Positions 32,801 to 42,360 of a DNA stretch of 62,252 nucleotides are shown here, piece by piece (position 1 is the stretch's first letter; each line of letters begins with the position of its first letter). The translations under genes were made by a program, and so were the position numbers. The stretch is taken from the NCBI GenBank assembly GCA_016929905.1, contig JAFGHX010000131.1, positions 1-62,252 of the forward strand, given 5' to 3'. The notes under the pieces were generated by a model. That model was not told where the DNA came from and did not search any database. It saw nothing but the letters and a program-made list of their open reading frames with translations. The stretch is from Kiritimatiellia bacterium (GTDB lineage: Bacteria > Verrucomicrobiota > Kiritimatiellia > JAFGHX01).

Positions 32801-35800
32801 CGGATCGAGGATTGTCTCATCTACGATCTTGACGACCGTGGTTTGTCGGTCAGCGGCTCGACGAACATCATCATCAGCGGCTGCGTCATCTTCGGCGCGT
32901 TTGACGGGGTGGGCCTCAAAGACGGCACGTTCGCCACCGTCACCAACTGTACGATCGTGGACTGCGACAGGGGCTTGCATCTGGAGGAAGACCTGGGGGG
33001 CGGCCCCGGCCATGCCGCGGGGCACAACCTCATCCTGTGGGACAACGACGCGCAGACGCTGCTGGAGGACGGCGCGACACTGGCGCTGAACTACAGCGAC
33101 GTCCTGCAGCCGGGCACAGGCCTGTACCCGGGCACGGGCAACATCAATGCCTACCCGATGTTTGTGGATCCGGCCCTGCGAGACTACCGGCTGCACGCCT
33201 ATTCGCCCTGTGCCGGCTCCGGTATGGGCGGGGGGGATATGGGGGCGGCGCGTGCGGTCGGCGCAGCCCCTGCCGCGCCGGGCGAGCTGGCGCTGCGCAA
33301 CATCGGTTCGACCGAAATTGCCGTCTCCTGGCGCGACAACAGCGTGGTCGAGACCGCCTTTGAGATCGAGCGGTCCCTGAACGGAACCGATTGGGTGCAG
33401 GTCGGCGCCGTAGGCGCGAACGTGACGAACTTCTTCGACGAGACCGCGGCCAACGGAGAGACGTACGCTTACCGCGTGCGGGCGGTGAACCCGCGCGGCG
33501 CCTCTTTCTACTCGAACGCCGATTCGATCGTGAGCGCCTACTCGGCGCAGACCCAGGCGCTGCTCGACGGGCTGCGTATCACCGAGCTCATGTATCACCC
33601 GCGCGACGGGAGCGAGAACGGCGACGAATACGAGTTCCTCGAGCTGAAGAACATCGGCGGCGTGCCGCTCGACTTGGCGGGCCTGTACTTCGACGCCGGG
33701 CTCGACTTCACGTTCCCGCCGGGCACGACGCTCGGGGCCGGCAGTTTCTTCGTGCTGGTCGCGAACCCGACGGCGTTCGCCCAGCGGTATCCCGCGGTGT
33801 CGATCGGCGGCGTCTACACGAACTCCGCCCTGGCCAACAGCGACGAGCGCGTTCGGCTCGAGGATGCGGACGGCAATCACCTCGTCTCGGTGCACTATTA
33901 TGACACGTGGTGCCCCACCACCGACGGGGAAGGGTATTCGCTGGTGCTGGCGGACCCGTATGCGGACCTGGACCAACCCGCTGCCTGGCGCGCGAGCACG
34001 AACCTGGACGGTTCGCCCGGGGCGGACGACCCGGCGCCCGCCTACGGTGTTGTGCTCATCAACGAATTGCTCAGCCATACCGACCCTCCGCTGGAGGACG
34101 CGATCGAACTGGTCAACACCAACCCGGCCCTTTCCGTCGCAATCGGCGGCTGGTTCCTCAGCGACGACGACGACGACCTCAGGAAGTACCGCATTCCGAA
34201 CGGCACCACGATCGCGGCGGGCGGCTACAAGGTCTTCTACGAATACCAGTTCAACCACGACTCGAACAACCCGTCGTGTTTCGCGCTCAGTTCGCACGGC
34301 GACACCCTCTACCTGTCTTCTGCCGACGCGAACACGAATCTGACCGCCTACCGCACGCAGGCCGATTTCGGGGCGGGCGCGAACGGCGTGTCGTTCGGCC
34401 GTTACCTGCGCAGCGATGGGGAGGCCGACTTCGTGGCTATGAGCAATCGCACCTTTGGCGCGGACAGCCCGGCGGATACCAACGAATTCCGAACGGGCAC
34501 GGGGCTGGCGAACGCTTGTCCGAAGGTCGGCCCGGTCGTGATCAACGAGATCATGTATCACCCCCTGGAAGCCACGGACGAATTCGTCGAGTTGTACAAC
34601 ATCGGGCCCGGCGATGCCGAACTGTACGACCCGGCCCACCCGTCGAACACGTGGCGGCTTGGCGCGGCGACCGACTATGCGTTCCCGAGCGGGACCGTCA
34701 TTCCCGCCGCCGGCTACGTGCTGGTCACGCGCGGTTCGCCGGCTCTGTTCCGGGAGAAGTTCGATGTGCCGGCCGGCGTCCAGATCTTGGGCCCGTGGGA
34801 CGGCAAGCTGGACGACGCGGGTGAATCGGTCAAGCTGTATCGGCCCGACACGCCGGACCCGGACGGCTACGTGCCGTACATACGCGTGGACCGCGTGAAG
34901 TACAACGATCGGCTGCCGTGGCCGGAGGCCGCGGACGGGGGCGGCCCGTCGCTGGAACGGGTGGCCGCCACGCAGTACGGAAATGACCCGACCAACTGGG
35001 TGGCGGTGAGCTGGGGCGGAACACCCGGTGCGGCGAACAACGTCGCCGCACTGCCCATGCTCGCGTTCGCCGAGGCGGCCTCCGTGGGGGCGGAAAGCGA
35101 CAGTCCGGCCTGCGTGGGCGTTGTCCTCAGCGCCGTGCCGGCCGGCGCGGTTACCGTCGATTACGCCGTGACAGGCGGCACCGCCGTGGGCGGCGGCACG
35201 GACTACGCGCTCGCGGCCGGAACGCTTACGTTTGTTGCCGGGCAGACGAACGCGACCCTTCTGATTACGATCGTCAACGACGGCCTGATCGAGGACCACG
35301 AGACCATTATGCTGGCCCTGAGCAACGCGGCCAACGCGCGGCTTGGCGCGCCGCGCGACCACACGTTCACGATCGCCGACGTCGACTACACGTTCGTGGC
35401 CTACAACGACTTCTCGCTCGTGCCGGGGGATCTCACGTACAACATCACCTGGTACGCTCCCGAGCAGGCCGGCTACCTGAAAGACTACAGCACCGGCCAG
35501 GACACGGAGGTGTACCTGACGGTGAACGGCGGCGGGGCCGTCCACACGGACCAGGGCACCGGCCCGAATGCCGGGACCGACGCGTACTCGGTCTTCGACG
35601 GGAAGGTCACGCTCAAGGGGTTGGTCAGCTACGGGGTCCCGGACATGACCGTGCGTCTCACCGGCATGGATCCGCAGGTTTCCTACGAGCTGGTGCTGTT
35701 CGGAAACCGCGCTGTGGACTCCTACACGACGCGGCTGACCCAGACGGTCATCTCCGACGTCGCCGGGTTCGTCAACGACAGCACGCCGGGCGTGACGATC

Positions 35801-38800
35801 GGTACCGCGAGCACGGCCGGCGATTCGTCGACCATCTGCAACGGCGCCAACACGGCGAACGGGTTTGTGGCTCGCTACTCGAGCATCAATCCCGGCACGG
35901 ACGGCGACATGCTCATCACCGTCCAGGACGGCGGTTCGGCAAGCCCGCCTCAGTTCTATATCAATGCCATGATGCTCCGCGCCGGACGGGGCGGCTCCTT
36001 TGCGCTGCCCGCGCCGACCATCAGCCCGAACGGCGGCGCCTTCGCCGGGAGCGTGTCGGTCTCTCTCGCCTGCGCGGATTCGGCGGCCCACATCTTCTAT
36101 ACGACCGACGGCTCGACACCCGGCGTCGACTCGCAGCCCTACACCCAGCCGTTCCTCCTGCAGCAGAGCGCGAAGGTCAAAGCGCGCAGTGTCCGGATCG
36201 GCTATCAGGACAGCGAGGTCAGCAGCGCCATTTTCACCCGGCTGCTGCGTGCGCTGTCTTTCGCGCAGGGCGCCTCGAGCGGCAACGAGTCGGCCGTGGT
36301 CGTGAATATTCCCGTGGCCCTGAGTCTCAGCTCCGGAAGCGAGGTGCGCGTCGACTACGCGGTCAACGGCGGAACGGCTGCGCCGGGGGTGGATTTCTCA
36401 TTGCCTGCCGGCTGCCTGACCTTCCTGCCCGGCGAGACGACCAAGAGCATTTCGCTCACGGTCGCGAACGACGGCGCGCTGGAACCCGACGAGACCGTGG
36501 AGATTTCGCTGAGCAGCCCTGTCAATGCGCGGCTGGGCGCCATCCCCGTGCACACCTACACCATCCTCGACGATGACCTCTACATTGCAGGTGTCGTGCG
36601 CGGCGACGGCGCCCTGCCGCTGGAAGGCGCCGCGATCGCCTACTCCGGGCCGAGCGCCGGCTCCATGGTGACCGGCCCCGACGGCAGCTACTTCATCAAC
36701 GCCGATTCGGGCACCTACAACATGACCGTGACGGCGCACGGCTATATCGATCATCAGGAAGAGATCGACGTCGCCGGCAGCCCGGTCACCCAGGATTTCC
36801 AGCTGCTGCGCGCCAATATCTATGCTTCTCCGAAGAGCCTGACGGAGACGCTGCCCGAAGGCACGAACAGTGCGCGCACGCTGCTGCTGGTGAACGCCGG
36901 GACGGCCGCCTGCGCCTGGTCGATTGCGACGGGGATCGCCCAGGGCTATGTCGTCTCCGATTCGGATTCGGCGGGCGGCCCGGGTTATTCCTGGATCGAA
37001 ATCTCGGGCACGGGTACCCGGATCACCGGGCTCGGCGACGACACCAATGTGGGGCCGTTCCCGATCGGGTTCAGTTTCCCGTTCTACGGGAAATCGTTCA
37101 GCTCGTTCCGGTTCTGCTCGAACGGGTTCATCTCGTTCAGCAGCACGTCCACGGCTTACTCCAACCGGTCTCTGCCCAACACCTCGGCGCCGGAGAACCT
37201 GCTGGCCGCCTGCTGGGATGATCTGAACCCGAGTTCGAGCGGCTCGGCGTACTACCAGCTTATCGATCCCGACACCCTTGTGGTCGAGTTTGTGGACTTC
37301 TCGTTCTACTCCTACCGGACCCGCCGCGCCACATTCGAACTGATCCTGAAATCCGACGGCACGATCATCTATCAGTATAAGCGGATCGACATCGCGGACG
37401 GCTGCACGGTCGGCATACAGAACCAGGCCCGGAACGACGGCGTACAGGTCGCCTACGACCAGAGCTACCTGCAGCCGTCCATGGCCGTGCGGTTTGCGCC
37501 GGGCGGCTGGCTCACGCTCGAGCCCGAAACGGGCACTACCGGGGCCGGGCGCATCACGCCGGTAACGGTGACCTTCGACGCCGCCGGCCTTGCGGCGGGC
37601 GCCTTCCAGACGACGCTCGCCCTCAGCACCGACGATCCCGCTACGCCGAGTATCCAGATCCCGGTGACGCTGAATGTCACGCCGGCGGACGACCTGTGGT
37701 TCGTCGCCTATAACGACATGGCCTGGTTCTCCGGGCAGATCAACGATAATATCACCACCTACACGATTACCAACGGGTACGCCTCCGGCGTGAACAGCGG
37801 GCAGTTGGTCGACTACAGGACCGGGGATCCGGTCGGCGTTTCGGTCCTGATCCAGGGCGGTTCCGGCGTCAGCGAGACGCAGGGCCTGCATCCCGCCTCC
37901 GGCACGGATGCGTTCAACGTTTTCGATGGGCAGGTGAACTGCAACGGCACGGTGTCGTACGGCGCCGAAAACCTCACGCTCGCGTTTTCCGGCCTGGACC
38001 CGGCGCTGGAATACGAGCTGGTGCTTTATGCCGACCGCAACAACAGCAGTTACGTGGCCGGTTCGGCGCGGAACCACTACGGCACGCTGCTGGGCGCTGA
38101 CGACTTCGTCAACGCCAGCTCGCTCGGGACGACCGTCACGACAGACACCGCGCCGAACGATACGACCGTCTACAACGCCGGCTACAACAACCCGTACGGA
38201 TATGTCGCGCGCTTCACGCAGGTCAAGCCCGGGCTCGACGGACAGATCCTCTTCCGGGTCCGGCAGGACGGCGGGGCCGGCTACTACACGTACATGAACG
38301 CGTTCATGCTGCGTGCGTTCTACCAGGCCCCGAAGCCGACGACCAAGCTGGCCACGGGCGCCAGCTGGCGGTACCGGCGCGGCACGGCCGAGGCGTCCAG
38401 CCCCACGTACGCTTGGCGCGACGTCGCATTCGACGATTCGGGCTGGTCGGTCGGGCCGGCCCCGTTCGGGCACGGTACCGGCCCCTTCGGAACCACGCTC
38501 GACATGCGGTACAACTATCCGAGCTTCGTCTTGAGGCGCACCTTCGTGGTGAACAAGCCGGCGCTCGTCAGCGAGGCCAGGCTGCGCATCGCCTACGACG
38601 ACGGGTTCATCGCATGGGTGAACGGGCAGGAAATCGCGCGCGTGAACGTCGCCGGCCTGCCCGGCGGCTTCATGCCGTACCATACGACCGCCGCCTATCA
38701 GCTCGTCGGCGCGGCCGAATGGTTCGCCACGCTGGCCGGCGCGGAGCTGCCGGAATTCGTTCCGGGCACCAACGTACTCGCCGTGCAGGTGTTCAATATT

Positions 38801-39280
38801 GCGGTGGACAACTCCGACTCGCTGTTCGACGCCGAATTGGCCGTCGTCGAGGGCAGCCGGCTGCCGGCCAGCAAGGACGGCGATGCGGACGGCATGCCCG
38901 ATGCCTGGGAGATCGGCTGGTTCGGCAACACGAACCAGAGCACCGAAGGGGATACCGATCTGGACGGCGTGTCGAACCTCGATGAATTCATCATGGGGAC
39001 GAACCCGGACGACGGTACCAGCATCTTCGGCGTCGAGCTGAGCTGTTCACAGGCGCCGCAGCTCGTCGTGACGTTCGCGACCCTGGCCGCGGACGGGACC
39101 GGCTACAACGGCTACGAACGCTACTACTGTCTCGACGGGCGTCCGGAGATGAACAGCGGCCAGCTCTGGCGCGGCATCAGCGGCTACTCCCGCATCCTCG
39201 GAACCGGGCAAACCGTCACGTACAACGTGCCCACCAACAGCGTCGACCGCTACTGGCGCGTGCGAGTGTGGCTGGAGTGA
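29894..39280 (+). CDS. Giant secreted multidomain protein with lamin-tail, CotH and Calx-beta domains (3,128 aa)
   Basis: A signal peptide ends near residue 35 (LLLQPAAAE). Approximate domain order: lamin-tail 36-190; CotH-like kinase fold 315-670 (ending LLPWDMDSVIDM); beta-helix 770-1110; fibronectin III 1124-1212; lamin-tail domains 1224-1355, 1386-1536 and 1546-1712; Calx-beta 1721-1832; unknown domain A 1833-2030; chitobiase/FN3-associated 2039-2115; Calx-beta 2119-2225; carboxypeptidase-regulatory-like 2229-2305; beta-rich region to 2590; unknown domain B 2600-2810, a copy of A; galactose-binding-like 2815-2992; calcium-binding KDGDADGMPDAWE and DTDLDGVSNLDEF repeats to 3042; beta C-terminus. 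No sortase or PEP-CTERM tail is seen. It is probably an extracellular or surface adhesin or matrix protein. CotH proteins can be protein kinases, but the catalytic residues here look degenerate. Confidence 0.85.
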   Translation: MSQTGTSLHGNRVVLPVCLAAFCLSACLLLQPAAAEIVINEIMYHPTNAVTDTEYIELYNPGPSPVDLSAYRFDNGVEYEFPAGTAIDSGRYLVVCEKTADFAAVYPGVTNILGNWSGSLDNGGERVTLSRLDGGLWVTADTVDYDDRGEWPDPPDGEGPSLELVHPGYDNAYGETWAASSGLGTPGAANSAYVAAPAPIVVDVAHDPPLPFGGAALTVSARVFGHDASPLTVMLRYRRDQLPAGAYAETAMLDDGVHEDGEDGDGIYAAIVPGLSTGSVLDFQIAVTNAGGPSAVAPAGAPAQTFLCWFGDDALYTGEFLTYHILLTQANRTDLETRDVTSNVLLDSTVILSDGRIFYNCGIRYRGSSSRLSYTGPKSYRIELPRGEKIDGFRELNLNACNPLLQHLGMGAFADNGLLAPRTRVCRLWLNNDLQTQSGEAWLDESKGGVYVQVDKIGQDFVERDYPGADWGNLYRNGDLVWHGTDPAAYASAGYVKETNVEANDYTDVRDMCAVLNDPPNSAFPAGLDAHVNVEEWITYFATHTVLNNNENGIANTSASDYYHYHDPTHGQCDLLPWDMDSVIDMSGSSWSCCTTNKSIWMQTVPVLAHFLRHPQIAPRYVARVVETLETVASVANMQKHFDSMGSALSPSFRSKLENSLAARSAFLMDEINFDLTAEAGGAATGKVAYTSSSTVSLSGLAPQPNIFSVRVNGSAATWNPYAGTWSMSGVALAAGMNRIRVEACDGDGFVRDALTFDLVSTASTTTRSGTLSGHTTWSPSLGVVRVSGDVTIPSGSTLTIAAGTTVMLDAGVSIRMMGGVLDVQGSEAANVCFLPWDGNTAWGQLHADGAAASMSIRYADVVGGQLFVTNSAPLTAEDSLLRDYEGNIVEGQGGGLVTIRRCRLHAFYETHLRDTPLLAEYSLFENYAGDAIDCADTGVQTHTIRRCTARHAHGGSADGIDFEPVRHARIEDCLIYDLDDRGLSVSGSTNIIISGCVIFGAFDGVGLKDGTFATVTNCTIVDCDRGLHLEEDLGGGPGHAAGHNLILWDNDAQTLLEDGATLALNYSDVLQPGTGLYPGTGNINAYPMFVDPALRDYRLHAYSPCAGSGMGGGDMGAARAVGAAPAAPGELALRNIGSTEIAVSWRDNSVVETAFEIERSLNGTDWVQVGAVGANVTNFFDETAANGETYAYRVRAVNPRGASFYSNADSIVSAYSAQTQALLDGLRITELMYHPRDGSENGDEYEFLELKNIGGVPLDLAGLYFDAGLDFTFPPGTTLGAGSFFVLVANPTAFAQRYPAVSIGGVYTNSALANSDERVRLEDADGNHLVSVHYYDTWCPTTDGEGYSLVLADPYADLDQPAAWRASTNLDGSPGADDPAPAYGVVLINELLSHTDPPLEDAIELVNTNPALSVAIGGWFLSDDDDDLRKYRIPNGTTIAAGGYKVFYEYQFNHDSNNPSCFALSSHGDTLYLSSADANTNLTAYRTQADFGAGANGVSFGRYLRSDGEADFVAMSNRTFGADSPADTNEFRTGTGLANACPKVGPVVINEIMYHPLEATDEFVELYNIGPGDAELYDPAHPSNTWRLGAATDYAFPSGTVIPAAGYVLVTRGSPALFREKFDVPAGVQILGPWDGKLDDAGESVKLYRPDTPDPDGYVPYIRVDRVKYNDRLPWPEAADGGGPSLERVAATQYGNDPTNWVAVSWGGTPGAANNVAALPMLAFAEAASVGAESDSPACVGVVLSAVPAGAVTVDYAVTGGTAVGGGTDYALAAGTLTFVAGQTNATLLITIVNDGLIEDHETIMLALSNAANARLGAPRDHTFTIADVDYTFVAYNDFSLVPGDLTYNITWYAPEQAGYLKDYSTGQDTEVYLTVNGGGAVHTDQGTGPNAGTDAYSVFDGKVTLKGLVSYGVPDMTVRLTGMDPQVSYELVLFGNRAVDSYTTRLTQTVISDVAGFVNDSTPGVTIGTASTAGDSSTICNGANTANGFVARYSSINPGTDGDMLITVQDGGSASPPQFYINAMMLRAGRGGSFALPAPTISPNGGAFAGSVSVSLACADSAAHIFYTTDGSTPGVDSQPYTQPFLLQQSAKVKARSVRIGYQDSEVSSAIFTRLLRALSFAQGASSGNESAVVVNIPVALSLSSGSEVRVDYAVNGGTAAPGVDFSLPAGCLTFLPGETTKSISLTVANDGALEPDETVEISLSSPVNARLGAIPVHTYTILDDDLYIAGVVRGDGALPLEGAAIAYSGPSAGSMVTGPDGSYFINADSGTYNMTVTAHGYIDHQEEIDVAGSPVTQDFQLLRANIYASPKSLTETLPEGTNSARTLLLVNAGTAACAWSIATGIAQGYVVSDSDSAGGPGYSWIEISGTGTRITGLGDDTNVGPFPIGFSFPFYGKSFSSFRFCSNGFISFSSTSTAYSNRSLPNTSAPENLLAACWDDLNPSSSGSAYYQLIDPDTLVVEFVDFSFYSYRTRRATFELILKSDGTIIYQYKRIDIADGCTVGIQNQARNDGVQVAYDQSYLQPSMAVRFAPGGWLTLEPETGTTGAGRITPVTVTFDAAGLAAGAFQTTLALSTDDPATPSIQIPVTLNVTPADDLWFVAYNDMAWFSGQINDNITTYTITNGYASGVNSGQLVDYRTGDPVGVSVLIQGGSGVSETQGLHPASGTDAFNVFDGQVNCNGTVSYGAENLTLAFSGLDPALEYELVLYADRNNSSYVAGSARNHYGTLLGADDFVNASSLGTTVTTDTAPNDTTVYNAGYNNPYGYVARFTQVKPGLDGQILFRVRQDGGAGYYTYMNAFMLRAFYQAPKPTTKLATGASWRYRRGTAEASSPTYAWRDVAFDDSGWSVGPAPFGHGTGPFGTTLDMRYNYPSFVLRRTFVVNKPALVSEARLRIAYDDGFIAWVNGQEIARVNVAGLPGGFMPYHTTAAYQLVGAAEWFATLAGAELPEFVPGTNVLAVQVFNIAVDNSDSLFDAELAVVEGSRLPASKDGDADGMPDAWEIGWFGNTNQSTEGDTDLDGVSNLDEFIMGTNPDDGTSIFGVELSCSQAPQLVVTFATLAADGTGYNGYERYYCLDGRPEMNSGQLWRGISGYSRILGTGQTVTYNVPTNSVDRYWRVRVWLE

Positions 39281-39435
39281 CGTGGGTCTCCCCGGCCCCA
39301 CGGCGTTTCGGGAGCCTCACGGGGCGGTAACCCGGCCCCTCGGCCGGGCATGGCGGTCTGCGCGCGGCCGCCCGCGCGGAGGCGCGGGCAGCTCAGCGCC
39401 GTCGCCAACGTCAAGATCTGTTCGCCGCACGACAA

Positions 39436-40140
39436 CTACGGTCCGTCGTCCTGCGCGCCGGCGTCCTGCGCGCCGGCGTCCTGGACCCCTTCGTCCTTCT
39501 TCGGCTCTTTCTTCTTCCGGGCCTGCCCCTGTTTCTTCTTCTGGCCTTTGCTTTCCTGCTTGTCTTTCTCCTCGGCAGGCGCCTGCTTGCCGGGCAGGAG
39601 CTTGGCGGTTTCCGGGTCCTGGGCGAGCAGTTCGTCGATCTTCTCGCGCAGCAGCGCTTTGGCTTCGGCGGTCATGGCTTCTTTCTCGTCCATGCGCTCC
39701 TGCTTCTTGTTCTGCTGCTTCTTGTCTTTCTGGTTCTTCTTGCCCTTCTTGTTCTTGTCGCCGGCATCCGTCTTCCGGTTGTCGCGGCGGTCCTTCTTGG
39801 CCTGCTCGTCCAGCATTTCCTGCCGGCCTTGTGCCTGATCGCTGAAGGTCTTTGCGGTCTGGATCCTGCGCGGCGCCAGATGCCCCTTGGGGAATCGGTC
39901 CTTGTGCGACTTGCCCCACGCCTCCTCCGCCAGCCTGCCGGCCTGCGGGAACACGCGGTTCTCCGCCGCAATCAGTTTCTCCAGCGCTCCGAGTTCCTCG
40001 CTGCCGAGCAACTCGAACGCGAAGTCCTTGTCCAGATCGTACAACTTGATCAGCGTCCAGCGCTCCAAGGCTGAAGCGCCGTAGGCGGCCATGAGGAAGC
40101 AGACGACCAGACACAGCCATACCGGGACGAGACGTTTCAT
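39436..40140 (-). CDS. Exported Lys/Gln-rich low-complexity protein (234 aa)
   Basis: Start at 40140 gives a signal peptide (MKRLVPVWLCLVVCFLMAAYGASA). Residues 26-95 are a helical ordered part (RWTLIKLYDLDKDFAFELLG...). Residues 105-234 are highly charged, dominated by K, E, D and Q, and end with an AQDAG repeat. It resembles no named family; coiled or disordered periplasmic linker is the safest description. It is convergent with the giant gene and has its own promoter (40259-40288). A repeat-rich 3' end should be checked for assembly error. Confidence 0.6.
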   Translation of the reverse strand: MKRLVPVWLCLVVCFLMAAYGASALERWTLIKLYDLDKDFAFELLGSEELGALEKLIAAENRVFPQAGRLAEEAWGKSHKDRFPKGHLAPRRIQTAKTFSDQAQGRQEMLDEQAKKDRRDNRKTDAGDKNKKGKKNQKDKKQQNKKQERMDEKEAMTAEAKALLREKIDELLAQDPETAKLLPGKQAPAEEKDKQESKGQKKKQGQARKKKEPKKDEGVQDAGAQDAGAQDDGP

Positions 40141-40258
40141 GGTGGGACCCTTTCGACTGGCGGAGTCTTGTACGCCGCTCCGTTCGGCTTTGGCGGCAGG
40201 CCGCCATACACGCTTGACCCATCCTGGCCCGGGCACCGACCCGGACCTGACTGCGGAT

Positions 40259-40288
40259 AGTGTATGGCGTTTGGCGCTCGGCGGTCAA
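40259..40288 (-). promoter_or_regulatory. Sigma70-type promoter for the Lys-rich exported protein
   Basis: On the minus strand: TTGACC, 18-base spacer, TACACT. It sits about 119 bases upstream of the start at 40140, in the gap after the AAC(3)-like gene. Confidence 0.5.
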
Positions 40289-40390
40289 CGCCATATTGCG
40301 GCACCCGGGCGATTTGCCGCCAGGGGCGCGGCCTCGGAGACGGCGCCCGTGCGCATATGCAGCGGAACGCCGGGTTTCGGCTTGAACACG

Positions 40391-41245
40391 TCAGTATGCC
40401 CATGCCTCCGAATCGGGCTTCAGACGGTTGTTCGCAACGTCCCAATCGGATGGCACGGTGTGGGGGCCGACGATCGGCCGGATGCGGCACCTTCGGCACG
40501 GGGGGAAGCCGTCCGCGCCGTCGCGCAGGAGTCGTGCAATGATGTCCCAGCAATCCGCGTAGGCGAACAGCATCCACGGGCTGCTGCCCACAGTCGTTTC
40601 ACGGCAGCAGTCGGAGCCCCGAAGGTGCGGGTGGTACCGCTTGCCGTCGGTCAACGGGCACGACTCGGCGCGCCAGCCCCAGGTGCGGCCGGTTACCGTA
40701 CGTCCGTCGGGCAGGCGAACGGGATGCGCGTCGGTGCGCGGCCCGAGGCAGGGCGCGCCGGTGCACTGCTCGACGACGTGCTGAAAGGTATTCACCCGCA
40801 TGTCCACGCCGATCAGGAGGCAGGAGCCGCCGTCGCGAAACAACAGTTCCAGTGGCGAGCCGGGCCCCATCGTCAGGGTGCGGTGATGGGACGCCGTGTA
40901 GCGCCGGGCATGCTGGCCCCAGGCGGCAAAGGGGTGGGACGGGTTCAGGCTGCGGCAGACGCCGGGCATCCGCCAGAAGGTGTCGGGGATTGTGCCGTTG
41001 GTCGTCGGCGTCTCGTGCGGGGCGTAGTAGCCGGCGCCTCCCTTCTGGAACGGACGCCCGTGGTTGAACGAGGGGAGCATCAACGTGCCCTCCGGTGTCA
41101 GAGCGTCCTGGATCGCTTCAATGACGGTTTCGGCCCCCCCGTCCACTCGCCCGAAACTCTTGAGCGAAGAGTGGACCATGAGGGAGAGCCCGGGCGTGAT
41201 GCCGAGGTGGCGCAGACCGTCGAGGATATGTTGCTTGGTGACCAT
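40391..41245 (-). CDS. AAC(3)-family acetyltransferase
   Basis: The 284-residue protein aligns with the aminoglycoside N3'-acetyltransferase/YokD family: LRHLGITPGLSLMVHSSLKSFGRVDGGAETVIEAIQDALTPEGTLMLPSF at the start, then NPSHPFAAWG with the conserved His (about residue 104) and the GPGSPLELLFRDGGSCLLIGVD segment. These use acetyl-CoA. In environmental genomes such genes are often not resistance determinants, so a housekeeping amine acetylation is as likely. It lies 57 bases downstream of purM on the same strand. Residues 215-284 include an extra Cys/Arg-rich end. Confidence 0.8.
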   Translation of the reverse strand: MVTKQHILDGLRHLGITPGLSLMVHSSLKSFGRVDGGAETVIEAIQDALTPEGTLMLPSFNHGRPFQKGGAGYYAPHETPTTNGTIPDTFWRMPGVCRSLNPSHPFAAWGQHARRYTASHHRTLTMGPGSPLELLFRDGGSCLLIGVDMRVNTFQHVVEQCTGAPCLGPRTDAHPVRLPDGRTVTGRTWGWRAESCPLTDGKRYHPHLRGSDCCRETTVGSSPWMLFAYADCWDIIARLLRDGADGFPPCRRCRIRPIVGPHTVPSDWDVANNRLKPDSEAWAY

Positions 41246-41302
41246 GGGTCGTGCACCTGACGCACGTCTCCAGAGGCGGTCTACGGTAGCGCAGGGCGTG
41301 AT

Positions 41303-42343
41303 TCAGCGCCCGGCATTCAACAGTCGAACTCCGGCCTTGCCCTTCTCGATTCGGCCGATGACGATCGGCTTTTCCTTGTGGCGCCTGAGTACGGTCAGGG
41401 CGGCGTCTGCATCCGCCGGGCGGACGGCGAGCACGAGGCCGATCCCCATGTTGAACACGCGGTACATTTCGAGACGGTCGACTTCGCCCTGCTCCTCGAT
41501 GAAGGTGAACACAGGCGGGACGCGCCAGGCGGCACAGTCGAAGACAGCCGTTGTGTTTTCGGGCAGGATCCGCGGCACGTTGTCGATCAGGCCGCCGCCG
41601 GTGATATGGGCGATGCCGTGGATGCGGACTTTCTGCATGACGGCCTGTACGGGCGCGACGTAGCTCCTGTGCACGTCGAGCAAGACGTCGGCTACCCGGC
41701 GGCGCGTGCCGGGGAACCGGCTGTTGATCCTGAGCTTTGCCTTTTCGAAGACAACCTTGCGGGCGAGCGAGTAACCATTGGTGTGCAACCCGGTGGATGG
41801 GAGCCCGATAAGCAGATCGCCCGTGCGGATGCTCTCGCCGGTGATGATGTCCTGCTTTCGGACCGCGCCGATGATGGTGCCGACCAGGTCGTACTCCCCG
41901 GGCGGGTACAGACCGGGCATCTCTGCGGTTTCGCCGCCGAGCAGGGCGCACCCGTTTTCCCGGCACGCTTTGGCCAACCCCCTGATGATCGACTGGAACA
42001 TATCCGCCCCGAGCTTCGCGGTGCCGAGATAGTCCAGGAAGAACAGCGGGCGGGCGCCTTGCGCGAGGATATCGTTCGCGCAGTGATTGACGATGTCCTG
42101 GCCGACGGTATCGTGCCGGTTCGCCATGACGGCCACCTTCAGCTTGGTGCCGACGCCATCGGTGGAGGCCACCAGCACATCATCTTTGCCGGGTGCGGCA
42201 AACAGCCCGCCGAAACTGCCGATATTGCCGATCACGCCCTGGGTCGCCGTGCTCCTGATCAGGCGCTTGGCGCGTTTCAGCGCCGTATTCATCTCGTCTA
42301 TGTCGACTCCTGCCCGTGTGTAGGCCGATTTCCGCTTTGGCAT
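41303..42343 (-). CDS. purM: Phosphoribosylformylglycinamidine cyclo-ligase (AIR synthetase)
   Basis: The 346-residue enzyme closes the imidazole ring of AIR using ATP (purine step five). Start at 42343 has GGAGGGAAGC just before it. Family motifs: SFGGLF, ASTDGVGTKLKVA (ATP/metal), NDILAQGARPLFFLDYLG, GGETAEMPGLYPPGEYDL and AHITGGGLIDNVPRIL. It diverges from purD across a 313-base region containing a heptamer element and a hairpin. The frame is open further upstream through the repeat, so longer start predictions are artefacts. Confidence 0.96.
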   Translation of the reverse strand: MPKRKSAYTRAGVDIDEMNTALKRAKRLIRSTATQGVIGNIGSFGGLFAAPGKDDVLVASTDGVGTKLKVAVMANRHDTVGQDIVNHCANDILAQGARPLFFLDYLGTAKLGADMFQSIIRGLAKACRENGCALLGGETAEMPGLYPPGEYDLVGTIIGAVRKQDIITGESIRTGDLLIGLPSTGLHTNGYSLARKVVFEKAKLRINSRFPGTRRRVADVLLDVHRSYVAPVQAVMQKVRIHGIAHITGGGLIDNVPRILPENTTAVFDCAAWRVPPVFTFIEEQGEVDRLEMYRVFNMGIGLVLAVRPADADAALTVLRRHKEKPIVIGRIEKGKAGVRLLNAGR

Positions 42344-42360
42344 GCTTCCCTCCGGGGAAT

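Noticed and set aside
29912..36091. A 2,059-residue open frame on the minus strand under the giant protein gene
   Set aside because: It is antisense to a gene with clear domains and a signal peptide. Composition is dominated by R, A, V, H, as expected for a GC-rich antisense frame, and no domain is visible.
40391..41245. AAC(3) gene as an acquired resistance gene
   Set aside because: No mobile elements, base composition like the neighbours, and it sits beside purM; most environmental members are not proven resistance determinants.
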